Assembly (NCBI RefSeq): GCF_018129995.1
Contig: NZ_JAFCKS010000009.1
Span: 124,001 to 188,000 of the forward strand
Direction of reading: 5' to 3'
DNA: 64,000 nt
Source of the DNA: Bradyrhizobium sp. SZCCT0153
Lineage (GTDB): Bacteria; Pseudomonadota; Alphaproteobacteria; Rhizobiales; Xanthobacteraceae
A program made the translations under genes and the position numbers. Under the pieces are notes generated by a model. The model was given only the letters and a program-made list of their open reading frames with translations. It was not told where the DNA came from and did not search any database. This document shows, piece by piece, positions 1 through 8,777 of the stretch (its first letter is position 1; the number at the start of each line of letters is the position of its first letter).

Positions 1-674
1 CCTTCTCGGTGCACATCTTCACCGCCTTCGGCGCGGCGATCGCGCTGCTGGCGATGCTGGAGGCGGTGCGCGAGCATTGGGCGGCGATGTTCGGATGGCT
101 GGGTGTCGCCCTCGTCATCGACGCGATCGACGGGCCGATCGCGCGCCGGCTCAACGTCAAGGACGTGCAGCCGAACTGGTCGGGCGACGTGCTCGATCTC
201 GTGGTCGATTTCGTCACCTATGTTTTCGTGCCGGCCTATGCGATCGTCGCCAGCGGCCTGCTGCTGCCGGTTGCCGCGCCCTTGCTCGGCGTCGCCATCA
301 TCGTCACCAGCGCACTATATTTCGCCGATCTGCGCATGAAGGCGGATGACAATCATTTTCGCGGTTTTCCGGCGCTGTGGAATGCGGCGGCGTTCTATCT
401 GTTCCTGCTGCACTGGCCGCCGCTGGTCTCGACGCTGCTGGTCGCAAGCCTGGTGGTGCTGACCTTCGTGCCGTTCCACGTGCTGCATCCCGTCCGCGTC
501 GTGCGGCTGCGCTGGCTGACGATGTCGCTGATCGCGGTCTGGGCGGTGCTCGGCCTCTATACGCTGAAGATGGATTTCCGCGTCGGCGCCGGCGTGACCA
601 TCGCGCTCTGCGCGATCGCGCTCTGGATCAGCTTCAGCGACGCAATGATAAGGCTGACAAGATCCTTCGCATGA
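1..674 (+). CDS. pcs: Phosphatidylcholine synthase, 5' end outside window
   Basis: Integral membrane enzyme that condenses CDP-diacylglycerol with choline to make phosphatidylcholine, a lipid typical of plant- and animal-associated alphaproteobacteria. The frame is open from the first base (codons for FSVHIFTAFG precede any good start), so the N-terminus lies upstream. The CDP-alcohol phosphotransferase signature is visible: DGPIAR, then about 12 residues, then GDVLDLVVD. The AR-to-G spacing is longer than in the general family, as expected for Pcs. At least six hydrophobic segments follow. The stop overlaps the start of the TerC gene (ATGA-type junction), suggesting co-transcription. The assignment is confident from motif and overall sequence. 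Confidence 0.9.
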   Translation, partial: FSVHIFTAFGAAIALLAMLEAVREHWAAMFGWLGVALVIDAIDGPIARRLNVKDVQPNWSGDVLDLVVDFVTYVFVPAYAIVASGLLLPVAAPLLGVAIIVTSALYFADLRMKADDNHFRGFPALWNAAAFYLFLLHWPPLVSTLLVASLVVLTFVPFHVLHPVRVVRLRWLTMSLIAVWAVLGLYTLKMDFRVGAGVTIALCAIALWISFSDAMIRLTRSFA

Positions 675-1405
675 TGCACCTGTTGACCAGTCCCGAAGCC
701 TGGGCCGCGCTGCTCACCCTGACGGCGCTCGAGATCGTGCTCGGGATCGACAACGTCATCTTCCTGTCGGTCATCGTCTCGCGCATCCCCGAGAAGCAGG
801 CCAACCGCGCCCGCCAGATCGGGCTCGCGCTGGCTCTCATCTTCCGCATCATGCTGCTCAGCGTGCTGGTCTGGCTGATCGGCCTCACCGCGCCGGTGTT
901 CTCTTTCTCGGTTTACGACTTCTCCTGGCGCGACCTCATCCTGATCGGCGGCGGCCTGTTCCTGATCGCGAAGGCCACGCACGAGATCCACGCCGAGGTC
1001 GAGGCCGATGACGGCGAGGGCGATGAGAAATCCGGCGGCAGCGCCTTCTTCTGGGTGATCGTCCAGATCATCATCATCGACATCGTGTTCTCGCTGGACT
1101 CGATCATCACCGCCATCGGCATGGCGCAGGACATCGAGATCATGATCGCGGCCGTCGTGATCGCCTGCCTGATCATGTACATTTCGTCCGGGCCGGTGTC
1201 GCGATTCGTCGCCGAGCATCCGACCACCAAGATGCTGGCGCTTGCGTTCCTGGTGCTGATCGGCGTCGCGCTGGTCGCGGACGGATTCCAATTCCACATT
1301 CCGCGCGGCTACATCTATTTCGCAATTGCGTTCTCGGCAGCGGTCGAATTCTTCAACGTGCTGGCCAAGCGCAACCGCAGAAAATCGGCCAAGCCGCCCG
1401 TTTAA
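671..1405 (+). CDS. TerC family integral membrane protein
   Basis: A 244-residue polytopic inner-membrane protein of the TerC family, linked in other bacteria to metal (manganese/tellurite) handling; the substrate here is not known. The diagnostic acidic membrane motifs are present: EIVLGIDN near residue 20 and DIVFSLDS near residue 140. These bracket a charged loop rich in D and E around residues 110-120. The start is ATG at 671, overlapping the pcs stop; a second ATG directly follows at 674. The length is that of the short TerC form without CBS domains. Confidence 0.88.
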   Translation: MMHLLTSPEAWAALLTLTALEIVLGIDNVIFLSVIVSRIPEKQANRARQIGLALALIFRIMLLSVLVWLIGLTAPVFSFSVYDFSWRDLILIGGGLFLIAKATHEIHAEVEADDGEGDEKSGGSAFFWVIVQIIIIDIVFSLDSIITAIGMAQDIEIMIAAVVIACLIMYISSGPVSRFVAEHPTTKMLALAFLVLIGVALVADGFQFHIPRGYIYFAIAFSAAVEFFNVLAKRNRRKSAKPPV

Positions 1406-1480
1406 CCGTTCCAGTTTGCGTCGAGTTGACAAGGCGGGCGCGATGTCTTTCGCTGAGCTTTGAGAAGAGGAGGTCAGGTA

Positions 1481-2455
1481 ATGACCAAAGCCGTCCGTGT
1501 CCACAAGGTCGGAGGCCCCGAGGCCCTGGTCTATGAGAGCGTCGAGGTGCCGGCGCCCGGGCCCGGCGAGGTGCGCATCCGCCAGCATGCGGTCGGCCTG
1601 AACTTCATCGACGTCTATTACCGCACCGGCCTCTACAAGGCGCCGGAACTGCCGTTCATCGCCGGCAACGAGGCCTCGGGCGAGGTCGCCGCGGTCGGGC
1701 CGGGCGTGACCAATTTCCATCCCGGCGACCGCGTCGCCTATTACCACAATCTCGGCGCCTATACCGGCGAGCGCAACATCCCCTGGGAGAAGCTGGTCAA
1801 GCTGCCCGACCACATCACCTACGAGCAGGGCGCCGTGCTGATGCTGAAGGGGCTGACGGTCTGGTATCTCCTGCACAAGACCTTCAAGGTCGAGCCGCAT
1901 CACCGCGTGCTGATCCATGCCGCGGCCGGCGGCATCGGCCTGTTGGCCTGCCAATGGGCGAGGGCGCTCGGGGCACACGTCATCGGCACCGTCGGCTCGC
2001 GCGAGAAGGCCGAGCTTGCCGAAGCCAATGGCTGCGACCACGTCATCCTGTACAATGAGGAAGACTTCGTCGCGCGCGTCAAACAGATCAGCCGTAACGA
2101 GGGCTGCGACGTCGTCTATGACGGCGTCGGCAAGGCGACCTTCCCGGGCTCGTTGTCGTGCCTGAAGCCGCGCGGCATGTTCGTTTCTTTCGGTAACGCG
2201 TCAGGTCCGGTGCCGCCGTTCTCGATTGCCGAGCTCAATAATCACGGCTCGCTGTTTGCGACGCGGCCGAAGCTCAACGACTACGTCGGCACCCGCAAGG
2301 AACTGCTGGAAGGCGCCGACACGCTGTTCGCCGCCGTCATCAACGGCAAGCTGCACGTGCCGATCAACCACGCCTACGCGCTGAAGGATGCCGCGAAGGC
2401 GCATATCGATCTCGAAAGCCGCAAGACCACCGGCGCGTCGATCTTGAAGCCGTAG
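1481..2455 (+). CDS. NADPH:quinone oxidoreductase, zinc-independent MDR family
   Basis: A 324-residue medium-chain dehydrogenase/reductase of the quinone oxidoreductase (QOR) type, predicted to reduce quinones with NADPH in the cytoplasm. The N-terminal GroES-like part contains the family stretch GLNFIDVYYRTG, and the Rossmann motif AAAGGIG lies near residue 147. The zinc-binding cysteines of alcohol dehydrogenases are absent. ATG at 1481 is preceded by a strong ribosome binding site (GAAGAGGAGG). It stands alone, with a palindromic repeat after it and the convergent argD-like gene beyond. Confidence 0.88.
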   Translation: MTKAVRVHKVGGPEALVYESVEVPAPGPGEVRIRQHAVGLNFIDVYYRTGLYKAPELPFIAGNEASGEVAAVGPGVTNFHPGDRVAYYHNLGAYTGERNIPWEKLVKLPDHITYEQGAVLMLKGLTVWYLLHKTFKVEPHHRVLIHAAAGGIGLLACQWARALGAHVIGTVGSREKAELAEANGCDHVILYNEEDFVARVKQISRNEGCDVVYDGVGKATFPGSLSCLKPRGMFVSFGNASGPVPPFSIAELNNHGSLFATRPKLNDYVGTRKELLEGADTLFAAVINGKLHVPINHAYALKDAAKAHIDLESRKTTGASILKP

Positions 2456-2462
2456 TTTCCTT

Positions 2463-2581
2463 CGTCATTGCGAGCGAAGCGAAGCAATCCAGGTCTGTAT
2501 CCGCAGAAGGCAGTCTGGGTTGCTTCGTCGCATCGGCGCAAAATTGCTTCGCAATTTTGTCGCGAGCTCCTCGCAATGACG
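2463..2581. repeat. Dispersed palindromic repeat between convergent genes
   Basis: An imperfect palindrome closed by a perfect 12-bp inverted repeat (CGTCATTGCGAG at 2463-2474, CTCGCAATGACG at 2570-2581). It contains an inner 9-bp hairpin (CAAAATTGC, loop TTC, GCAATTTTG, about 2540-2560). It fills the gap between two convergent genes and could act as a bidirectional terminator. Elements starting with this CATTGCGAGCGAAGCGAAGCAA-like sequence are, as I recall, abundant in Bradyrhizobium genomes; the family assignment is from memory. Confidence 0.75.
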
Positions 2582-2585
2582 AGAC

Positions 2586-3782
<1,197 letters not shown>

Positions 3783-3828
3783 GTCGAACTCCTCTGGAGG
3801 CGGGTGGAATCGGGGTGCAAAAAGCAAA

Positions 3829-3855
3829 AAGGCCGCACCTTGCGGGTGCGGCCTT
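3829..3855 (-). terminator. Intrinsic terminator in the argD leader
   Basis: Read on the minus strand, this is a perfect 11-bp stem (AAGGCCGCACC / GGTGCGGCCTT) with a 5-base loop, followed by TTTTGCTTTTTGC. The T-tract is on the minus side, so it stops transcripts heading into argD. It lies between the predicted promoter and the argD start, 47 bases before the start codon. That position fits an attenuator rather than the end of a neighbouring gene. Confidence 0.85.
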
Positions 3856-3864
3856 CTCGAAAAC

Positions 3865-3903
3865 TCAAGCTGAATTCAGTGGTTCAGCGGCGTCGTCGGA
3901 CAT
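3865..3903 (-). CDS. Second short leader ORF overlapping the arginine-rich one
   Basis: A 12-codon frame, MSDDAAEPLNSA, starting inside the arginine-rich frame in another phase. It has a well placed AGAGGG six bases before its ATG. It ends just before the terminator stem. It may be a small translated decoy that changes ribosome occupancy of the leader, or chance; it carries no arginine codons. Confidence 0.3.
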   Translation of the reverse strand: MSDDAAEPLNSA

Positions 3904-3976
3904 GGCGCACCCTCTCATCGTCGCGGGAGCGACGACGGAGCATTTCGGTGCGCTGATGGGTCCGAGCGTTGATCAT
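3884..3976 (-). CDS. Arginine-rich leader peptide of argD (putative attenuator)
   Basis: A 30-codon reading frame with 12 arginine codons. The long form begins at ATG 3976; a 19-codon form begins at ATG 3943 and reads MLRRRSRDDERVRHVRRRR then TGA, with 10 arginines. Four of these (CGA CGA CGC CGC) sit directly before the stop. The predicted transcription start of the promoter at 3985-4014 falls at about 3978, so the long form would be nearly leaderless; no clear ribosome binding site precedes either start. GGGTGCG inside the frame (3906-3912) can pair with the terminator 5' arm (3844-3850), giving an antiterminator. CGTCGTCG (3930-3937) can also pair with CGACGACG (3891-3898). CGN runs can arise by chance in GC-rich DNA, so translation is inferred. 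Confidence 0.6.
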   Translation of the reverse strand: MINARTHQRTEMLRRRSRDDERVRHVRRRR

Positions 3977-3984
3977 GGAGCGCG

Positions 3985-4014
3985 GCAATACATGCCAATG
4001 GCAGGGCTTGTCAA
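3985..4014 (-). promoter_or_regulatory. Predicted sigma-70 promoter for argD leader
   Basis: On the minus strand a perfect -35 hexamer TTGACA (4009-4014) is followed after 18 bp by TATTGC (3985-3990). Transcription would start near 3978, placing the whole arginine-rich frame and the terminator in the 5' leader of the argD transcript. Confidence 0.65.
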
Positions 4015-4104
4015 GCGGGCGTTTTGCGCAACACAAGCCGAGTGTGCATCGGTCGGGTCAGATGCCCGGCATCTTCGGCTGCGCGACGACGTCGCGGGAG
4101 AGGA

Positions 4105-5253
4105 TCACTTGATGTCGTAGACGGCGAAGCTATCCGCGATGCCGGCATTGATGGCCTTCGCGGCCGCGATGTCGCGTTCGGCGCCTTCGTTGTCGCCCTT
4201 TTTCCGTCTCGCAAGTCCGCGGCCGTAGAGCGCATTATCGAGCGCGGGCTTTACGCTCAGCGCAGCGTCGTAATCCGCGATCGCCGCATCGACTTCGCCA
4301 AGCCGGAGTTGGATCAGTGCGCGGGTGTCGAGCATGTAAGGTTCGTTCGGCTTCATCCGCAGCGACTGATCGCAATCGGCGAGTGCTTCCGGCAATTGGC
4401 GAAGAATCGCGCGTGTCACGCAGCGGGCAAAAAATACGCCGGGATAGTTCGGATTGGCCTTGATCGAGCGGTCGTAATCCTCGAGCGCCCGCGCATAATC
4501 GTGCGCGTTGAAATAGATCTCGCCGCGCGCATAGGCGTCGCCGCCATTGTTCGGATTGAGCTCGAGCGATTTGCTGAAATCGGCGAGGGCGCGTTCGCGG
4601 TCGCCCTTGTCGCGGAGGACGCGCGCGCGGTTGCCATAGGCGACGGCGTAATTCGGATCGAGCCTGATCGCCATGTCGAAATCGGCGAGCGCGCGATCCG
4701 CCTCGCGATGCTGGGCATGGGCGGTGCCGCGGTTGAAATAGCACAGCGTGAATTTCGGATCGATCCTGATGGCCTGATCGAAGTCGGCGATCGCATGCTC
4801 GTAGTCGTTCTTGCCGAAGAGGGAATTGCCGCGGTTGCACCAGTAGTTTGCGTTGTCCGGCTTGAGCTCGATCGCGCGGGTGTAGTCGGCAATGGCGTGG
4901 TCGCGGTCGCCGACATCGGCGTAGACCAGGCCGCGGCTGAACCAGATTCGGGAATTGTCAGGGGCAAGGTCGATCGCGCCGCTGAGATCGGCCAAGGCCC
5001 GCTGTGTGTCGCCCTTGCGCCGGAAGGATCTGCCGCGGTTGGCGAGCGCGGCGGCGTTCGACGGATCGGCCTGCAGCAGGGACGAGCAACCTTCTATGCG
5101 CTGGTCGTCGCTGATCTCGCTGGAACCGAAGCACCATTGACGCGCCTCGGCGGGTGATGGAGATTGCGCCGTGGCGGGGAGGGCAAGCAGAATCAATGCG
5201 GTGCCGATCGCGCACAGTCCGACCCGGATACCAATCGTGTGATTGTATTTCAT
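4105..5253 (-). CDS. Periplasmic tetratricopeptide-repeat protein
   Basis: A 382-residue exported protein with an N-terminal signal peptide (hydrophobic stretch ending LPATAQ near residue 30). About eight consecutive TPR units follow, with repeating patterns such as ALADLSGAIDLAPDN, AIADYTRAIELKPDN and ALADFDMAIRLDPNY. These form a superhelical protein-binding scaffold; the partner is unknown. The ATG at 5253 is chosen because the signal peptide starts there, although its ribosome binding site is weak. It is divergent from the gene at 5377. Confidence 0.85.
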   Translation of the reverse strand: MKYNHTIGIRVGLCAIGTALILLALPATAQSPSPAEARQWCFGSSEISDDQRIEGCSSLLQADPSNAAALANRGRSFRRKGDTQRALADLSGAIDLAPDNSRIWFSRGLVYADVGDRDHAIADYTRAIELKPDNANYWCNRGNSLFGKNDYEHAIADFDQAIRIDPKFTLCYFNRGTAHAQHREADRALADFDMAIRLDPNYAVAYGNRARVLRDKGDRERALADFSKSLELNPNNGGDAYARGEIYFNAHDYARALEDYDRSIKANPNYPGVFFARCVTRAILRQLPEALADCDQSLRMKPNEPYMLDTRALIQLRLGEVDAAIADYDAALSVKPALDNALYGRGLARRKKGDNEGAERDIAAAKAINAGIADSFAVYDIK

Positions 5254-5376
5254 TTGACGGCCGCACAGAAACCAACAAGCCTCTAGCGCGTTTGTGATCG
5301 CAGGACGCCAATTGGTTCGAACCGAACGCCGGACGGTCGAGACCAACTGGCGGGACCAACCAGATAGTTTCAAGCC

Positions 5377-6324
5377 TTGTCTGATACGCCTTACCCGATC
5401 GACCTCGACAGCATTCGCGGCGCGTTTCCGCCGGGCATCGAGGCGCCGTCCCTGCTGGTCGACTTTGCCGATTGGCTGAACGGGCGCCCCTGGGGCAGCG
5501 TTGGCTGCTTCTCCCTGCAAGGCCAGTTCTCCGATCACGCGCCGATCGTCGACGGCAGTCGCTTGCGCGACAGGTTTTCGCTGTTCATGCGGCTGCCCGA
5601 CGGCTCGGCCGTCGGGGGCTGGTATGGCGCCGGTCTCGACCGGGACAATCCGCCGATCGTGGGCTTGGGGTCGGAGGGCGACTACGAACTGCTGGCGCCG
5701 AGCCTCGACGGGCTGCTTGCAAAACTGACGTCGCAGCAATTCGACAAGGCCTGGAGTGATCTCTTGCCGCATGACGAGGTCGAGTGCCAGACGGTCGAGC
5801 TGGCACAGTGGCTCGCCGGACGGCCGGTCGGCGAGCAGGCGGCGTGTGACGACGGCGTCGCAGAGCTCCCCGACTTCCGCGGCTTCGTGGAAAAATGGAG
5901 CCGGGATCGCGAGGACTATTGGGCCAATCACCGTTTGATGGCCGAACTCGGCTGGCGGCTCGCGGCACATCTGCCCAAGGGAAAAAACGCCTGGGACAAG
6001 ACGCACTTCGAGGTTGCGATTGTCGGCAAGCAGTACGAGGCCCGCGTCCTGACCCGCGGGCCGCAGCCGTTCGAGGAAGCAGCCTCGATCGAATCCCTGC
6101 TGCGCGATTTGCGCGAGGAGATGCGCCGCGCGCAGCCCGAGCTCGGGTTGTGGTACGCGATGAATTTCGGCCTATATGCCGACGGCCGCGTCATGCCGAA
6201 CTTCGAATACGACGTGCGCCCGACCGTCGATGGCGAGCCGGCAAAACTGTCGGAGGCACAGGCCGATCTCGGCCGCGCCCCGCGGCCCGAGCGCTGGGTG
6301 CCGAAATGGCTGGCGGGATCCTGA
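5377..6324 (+). CDS. Hypothetical protein, possible SUKH/SMI1-like N-terminal domain
   Basis: A 315-residue protein of unknown function starting with TTG. An in-frame stop at 5365 excludes an earlier start. The first 120 residues are acidic and aromatic, ending GLGSEGDYELLAP, which loosely recalls SUKH/SMI1-type domains; that is a weak guess. The C-terminal part (WYAMNFGLYADGRVMPNFEYD) resembles short antitoxin/immunity-like domains, also a guess. There is no signal peptide or membrane segment. It stands alone between divergent genes. Confidence 0.6.
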   Translation: MSDTPYPIDLDSIRGAFPPGIEAPSLLVDFADWLNGRPWGSVGCFSLQGQFSDHAPIVDGSRLRDRFSLFMRLPDGSAVGGWYGAGLDRDNPPIVGLGSEGDYELLAPSLDGLLAKLTSQQFDKAWSDLLPHDEVECQTVELAQWLAGRPVGEQAACDDGVAELPDFRGFVEKWSRDREDYWANHRLMAELGWRLAAHLPKGKNAWDKTHFEVAIVGKQYEARVLTRGPQPFEEAASIESLLRDLREEMRRAQPELGLWYAMNFGLYADGRVMPNFEYDVRPTVDGEPAKLSEAQADLGRAPRPERWVPKWLAGS

Positions 6325-6415
6325 AGCTCGGAATCCCGCAATCCTGCCGCCCTGCCGGAGCGCCGAAAACTGTCGCGCCATCATGACCTCGCGGGAACGG
6401 CGCCTTCGATCCCCC

Positions 6416-6446
6416 TTGACTTAGAGCGCGCTCGAAGGGGTATCTG
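6416..6446 (+). promoter_or_regulatory. MerR-type promoter with 19-bp spacer and operator dyad
   Basis: TTGACT (6416-6421) and TATCTG (6441-6446) are separated by 19 bp, the over-long spacing that MerR regulators correct by untwisting. The spacer holds the dyad GAGCGCGCTC (6424-6433) within TTAGAGCGCGCTCGAA. The TTGACTTAGAG...CTCnAAG layout is typical of NmlR/AdhR-like MerR operators. It precedes the merR gene, so autoregulation is expected. Confidence 0.75.
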
Positions 6447-6475
6447 TACGTGCGTCAGTACGAGAACGGGCACAC

Positions 6476-6907
6476 ATGAAGATCGGCGACCTCGCAAAAC
6501 GAACCGGCCTGTCGACCCACACGCTGCGTTACTATGAGCGCATCGGGCTGTTGCCATACGCTGACCGGGATCGCTCCGGCCAGCGTGACTTCGACGCATC
6601 GATCCTCACATGGATCGCATTCCTTGGTCGGCTCAAGACCACCGGCATGCCGATCCGGGACATGTTGCGCTACGCGGCGCTTCGTGACGAAGGCGACGCC
6701 ACCGGGCCAACCCGGCGGCAGATGCTGGAAGTCCACCGGGAACAGGTTCGCACGCAGATGGCCGAACTCCAGGAATGCCTGCTCGTCCTTGATACCAAGA
6801 TCGCCGGCTATGCCGGCGGCGAACAGAGGACGAAGGAAAATGACGCACGCCCAAACACAAGCCGAAAGCCGCTTCGATCGCGGCCAGCGGGCCCTGTCAC
6901 GCATTGA
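6476..6907 (+). CDS. MerR family transcriptional regulator
   Basis: A 143-residue regulator with the MerR winged helix at the N-terminus (MKIGDLAKRTGLSTHTLRYY, then ERIGLLP), followed by a coiled-coil region around residues 75-120. No cysteines suited to metal or thiol sensing are obvious beyond one near residue 102, so the signal is unclear. It sits behind its own 19-bp-spacer promoter. Its last 22 codons overlap the next gene in a different frame, a tight translational link to the carboxymuconolactone decarboxylase-like protein. Confidence 0.88.
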   Translation: MKIGDLAKRTGLSTHTLRYYERIGLLPYADRDRSGQRDFDASILTWIAFLGRLKTTGMPIRDMLRYAALRDEGDATGPTRRQMLEVHREQVRTQMAELQECLLVLDTKIAGYAGGEQRTKENDARPNTSRKPLRSRPAGPVTH

Positions 6908-7259
6908 CGGCAGTGCCGGCGAAAAGGTCGTCGCCTCACTCGCCGACATCGCTCCGGATTTCGCACGATACGTGATCGAGTTTCCCTTCGGCGACATTTA
7001 CAGCCGCCCGGGCCTCGGCCTGCGCGATCGAGAGATCGCGACGATCGCCGCGCTGACGGCGCTCGGAAATGCCGCGCCTCAGCTCAAGGTGCATATCGAG
7101 GCGGGTTTGAACGTCGGGCTGTCTCGCGACGAGATCGTGGAGATCGTCATGCAGATGGCCGTCTATGCGGGCTTCCCGGCGGCGGTGAACGGCCTGTTCG
7201 CAGCCAAGGAGGTGTTCGCCGCGCATGACGGACAGCTGGCGTCGGGACAAGCAACATGA
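6840..7259 (+). CDS. Carboxymuconolactone decarboxylase (AhpD-like) family protein
   Basis: A 139-residue all-helical CMD-family protein. The central DREIATIAALTALGN and HIEAGLNVGLSRDEIVE segments are the family core. The CxxC pair of AhpD-type peroxidases is absent, so a thiol peroxidase role is not supported; gamma-carboxymuconolactone decarboxylase-like or aldehyde-stress functions are possible. Its ATG (6840) lies 68 bases inside merR, with GAGGACGAAGGA as ribosome binding site. It is the likely regulated target of the MerR protein. Confidence 0.85.
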   Translation: MTHAQTQAESRFDRGQRALSRIDGSAGEKVVASLADIAPDFARYVIEFPFGDIYSRPGLGLRDREIATIAALTALGNAAPQLKVHIEAGLNVGLSRDEIVEIVMQMAVYAGFPAAVNGLFAAKEVFAAHDGQLASGQAT

Positions 7260-7340
7260 CGAATTGCGAAACGCGTCGATCTCGCCCGCGCACCCGGGCC
7301 GGAGGGCTTGCTGCCGAAATGGCGGGCGGCGCCGTGAACC

Positions 7341-8672
7341 TCAGAATCCCGCGACGCTGCCGTGCAGGTCGTATTGGTCGGCGCGCTCGATCTTGGCCGT
7401 GACAATCTCGCCGACGCGCAGGGGGCGGCGGCTGGTGAGATAGACCGCGCCGTCGATCTCCGGCGCATCGGCCTTGGAGCGGCCCTTTGCAACGGTCGGT
7501 CCGACCTCGTCGATGATGATCTGTTGCCGCGTGCCGACCTTGCGCTTCAGCCTGCGCGCGGAAATCTTCTGCTGGCGGGCCATCAGTGCGTTGTAGCGCT
7601 CCTGCTTGATCTCTTCCGGCACGGGGTTCTCGATCGCGTTCGAGGTCGCGCCAGCGACCGGCTCGTACTTGAAGCAGCCGAGGCGATCGATCTCGGCTTC
7701 GTCCAGCCAGTCGAGCAGATAGGCAAAGTCCGCGTCGGTCTCGCCCGGGAAGCCGACGATGAAGGTCGAGCGCAAGGCAAGATCGGGACATTCCTCGCGC
7801 CAGCGCTTGATGCGCGCCAGCGTCTTGTCCTGCGCCGCCGGGCGCTTCATCGCCTTCAGCACCTCGGGGCTTGCGTGCTGGAACGGGATGTCGAGATAGG
7901 GCAGCACCTTGCCCTCGTTCATCAGCGCGATGACCTCGTCGACATGCGGGTAGGGGTAGACATATTGCAGGCGGACCCAGGCCCCCAGCTCGCCGAGCTC
8001 GCGCGCGAGATCGAGGAATCTGGCGCGGACCTGGCGGTCCTTCCACGAGCTCTCGGCATATTTCAGATCGACGCCATAGGCCGAGGTGTCCTGCGAGATC
8101 ACCAGCAGCTCCTTGACGCCAGCGTCGACCAGACGCTCGGCCTCGCGCAGCACGTCGTTGGCCGGGCGCGAGACGAGATCGCCGCGCAGCTTCGGGATGA
8201 TGCAGAAAGTGCAGCGGTTGTTGCATCCTTCGGAGATCTTCAAATAGGCATAGTGGCGCGGCGTCAGCTTGATGCCCTGTGGCGGCACCAGATCGAGATG
8301 CGGATTGTGGGCGGGCGGCAGCGCGCGATGCACCGCGTCCAGCACGCTCTCATATTGCTGCGGGCCGGTGATGGAGAGCACGCCGGGATAGGCCTGCTCG
8401 ATCTGCTCGGGTTCCGCGCCCATGCAGCCGGTCACGATCACCCTGCCGTTCTCGGCCATGGCTTCGCCGATCGCCGAAAGCGATTCCTGCTTGGCGCTGT
8501 CGAGGAAGCCACAGGTGTTGACGATGACGATGTCGGCCCCGTCATGCTTGCGGGCGAGCTCGTAGCCCTCGGCGCGCAGGCGCGTGATGATGCGCTCGGA
8601 ATCCACCAATGCCTTGGGACATCCGAGCGACACGAAGCTGACCTTGGGCGCAGCCGTCTGATCCATATCCAA
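7341..8672 (-). CDS. rimO: Ribosomal protein uS12 methylthiotransferase RimO
   Basis: A 443-residue radical-SAM enzyme that adds a methylthio group to the conserved aspartate of ribosomal protein S12. The order is an N-terminal UPF0004 domain with the cluster-binding pattern starting VSLGCPKALVDSE, the radical-SAM motif CNNRCTFC near residue 150, and a C-terminal TRAM-like domain. The length matches the family. The start at 8672 is followed by MDMDQT; a short intergenic region separates it from the divergent nasT. Confidence 0.95.
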   Translation of the reverse strand: MDMDQTAAPKVSFVSLGCPKALVDSERIITRLRAEGYELARKHDGADIVIVNTCGFLDSAKQESLSAIGEAMAENGRVIVTGCMGAEPEQIEQAYPGVLSITGPQQYESVLDAVHRALPPAHNPHLDLVPPQGIKLTPRHYAYLKISEGCNNRCTFCIIPKLRGDLVSRPANDVLREAERLVDAGVKELLVISQDTSAYGVDLKYAESSWKDRQVRARFLDLARELGELGAWVRLQYVYPYPHVDEVIALMNEGKVLPYLDIPFQHASPEVLKAMKRPAAQDKTLARIKRWREECPDLALRSTFIVGFPGETDADFAYLLDWLDEAEIDRLGCFKYEPVAGATSNAIENPVPEEIKQERYNALMARQQKISARRLKRKVGTRQQIIIDEVGPTVAKGRSKADAPEIDGAVYLTSRRPLRVGEIVTAKIERADQYDLHGSVAGF

Positions 8673-8777
8673 ATCTGCCTGATTGACCGGCTTGAGCTAG
8701 TCCCAATTGCCCATAATTACAACCCTTTGCATGGCCCCCCGGCATGCTAAGGATGAATCGCCTGACGTGAGTGAGCA

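Noticed and set aside
557..2041. Long minus-strand open frame of 494 codons
   Set aside because: It is the antisense shadow of the TerC and quinone oxidoreductase genes; composition is typical of reverse frames in GC-rich DNA, and the plus-strand genes have recognisable motifs.
2463..2581. Possible CRISPR or IS end
   Set aside because: A single palindrome without regular spacers, target duplication or transposase.
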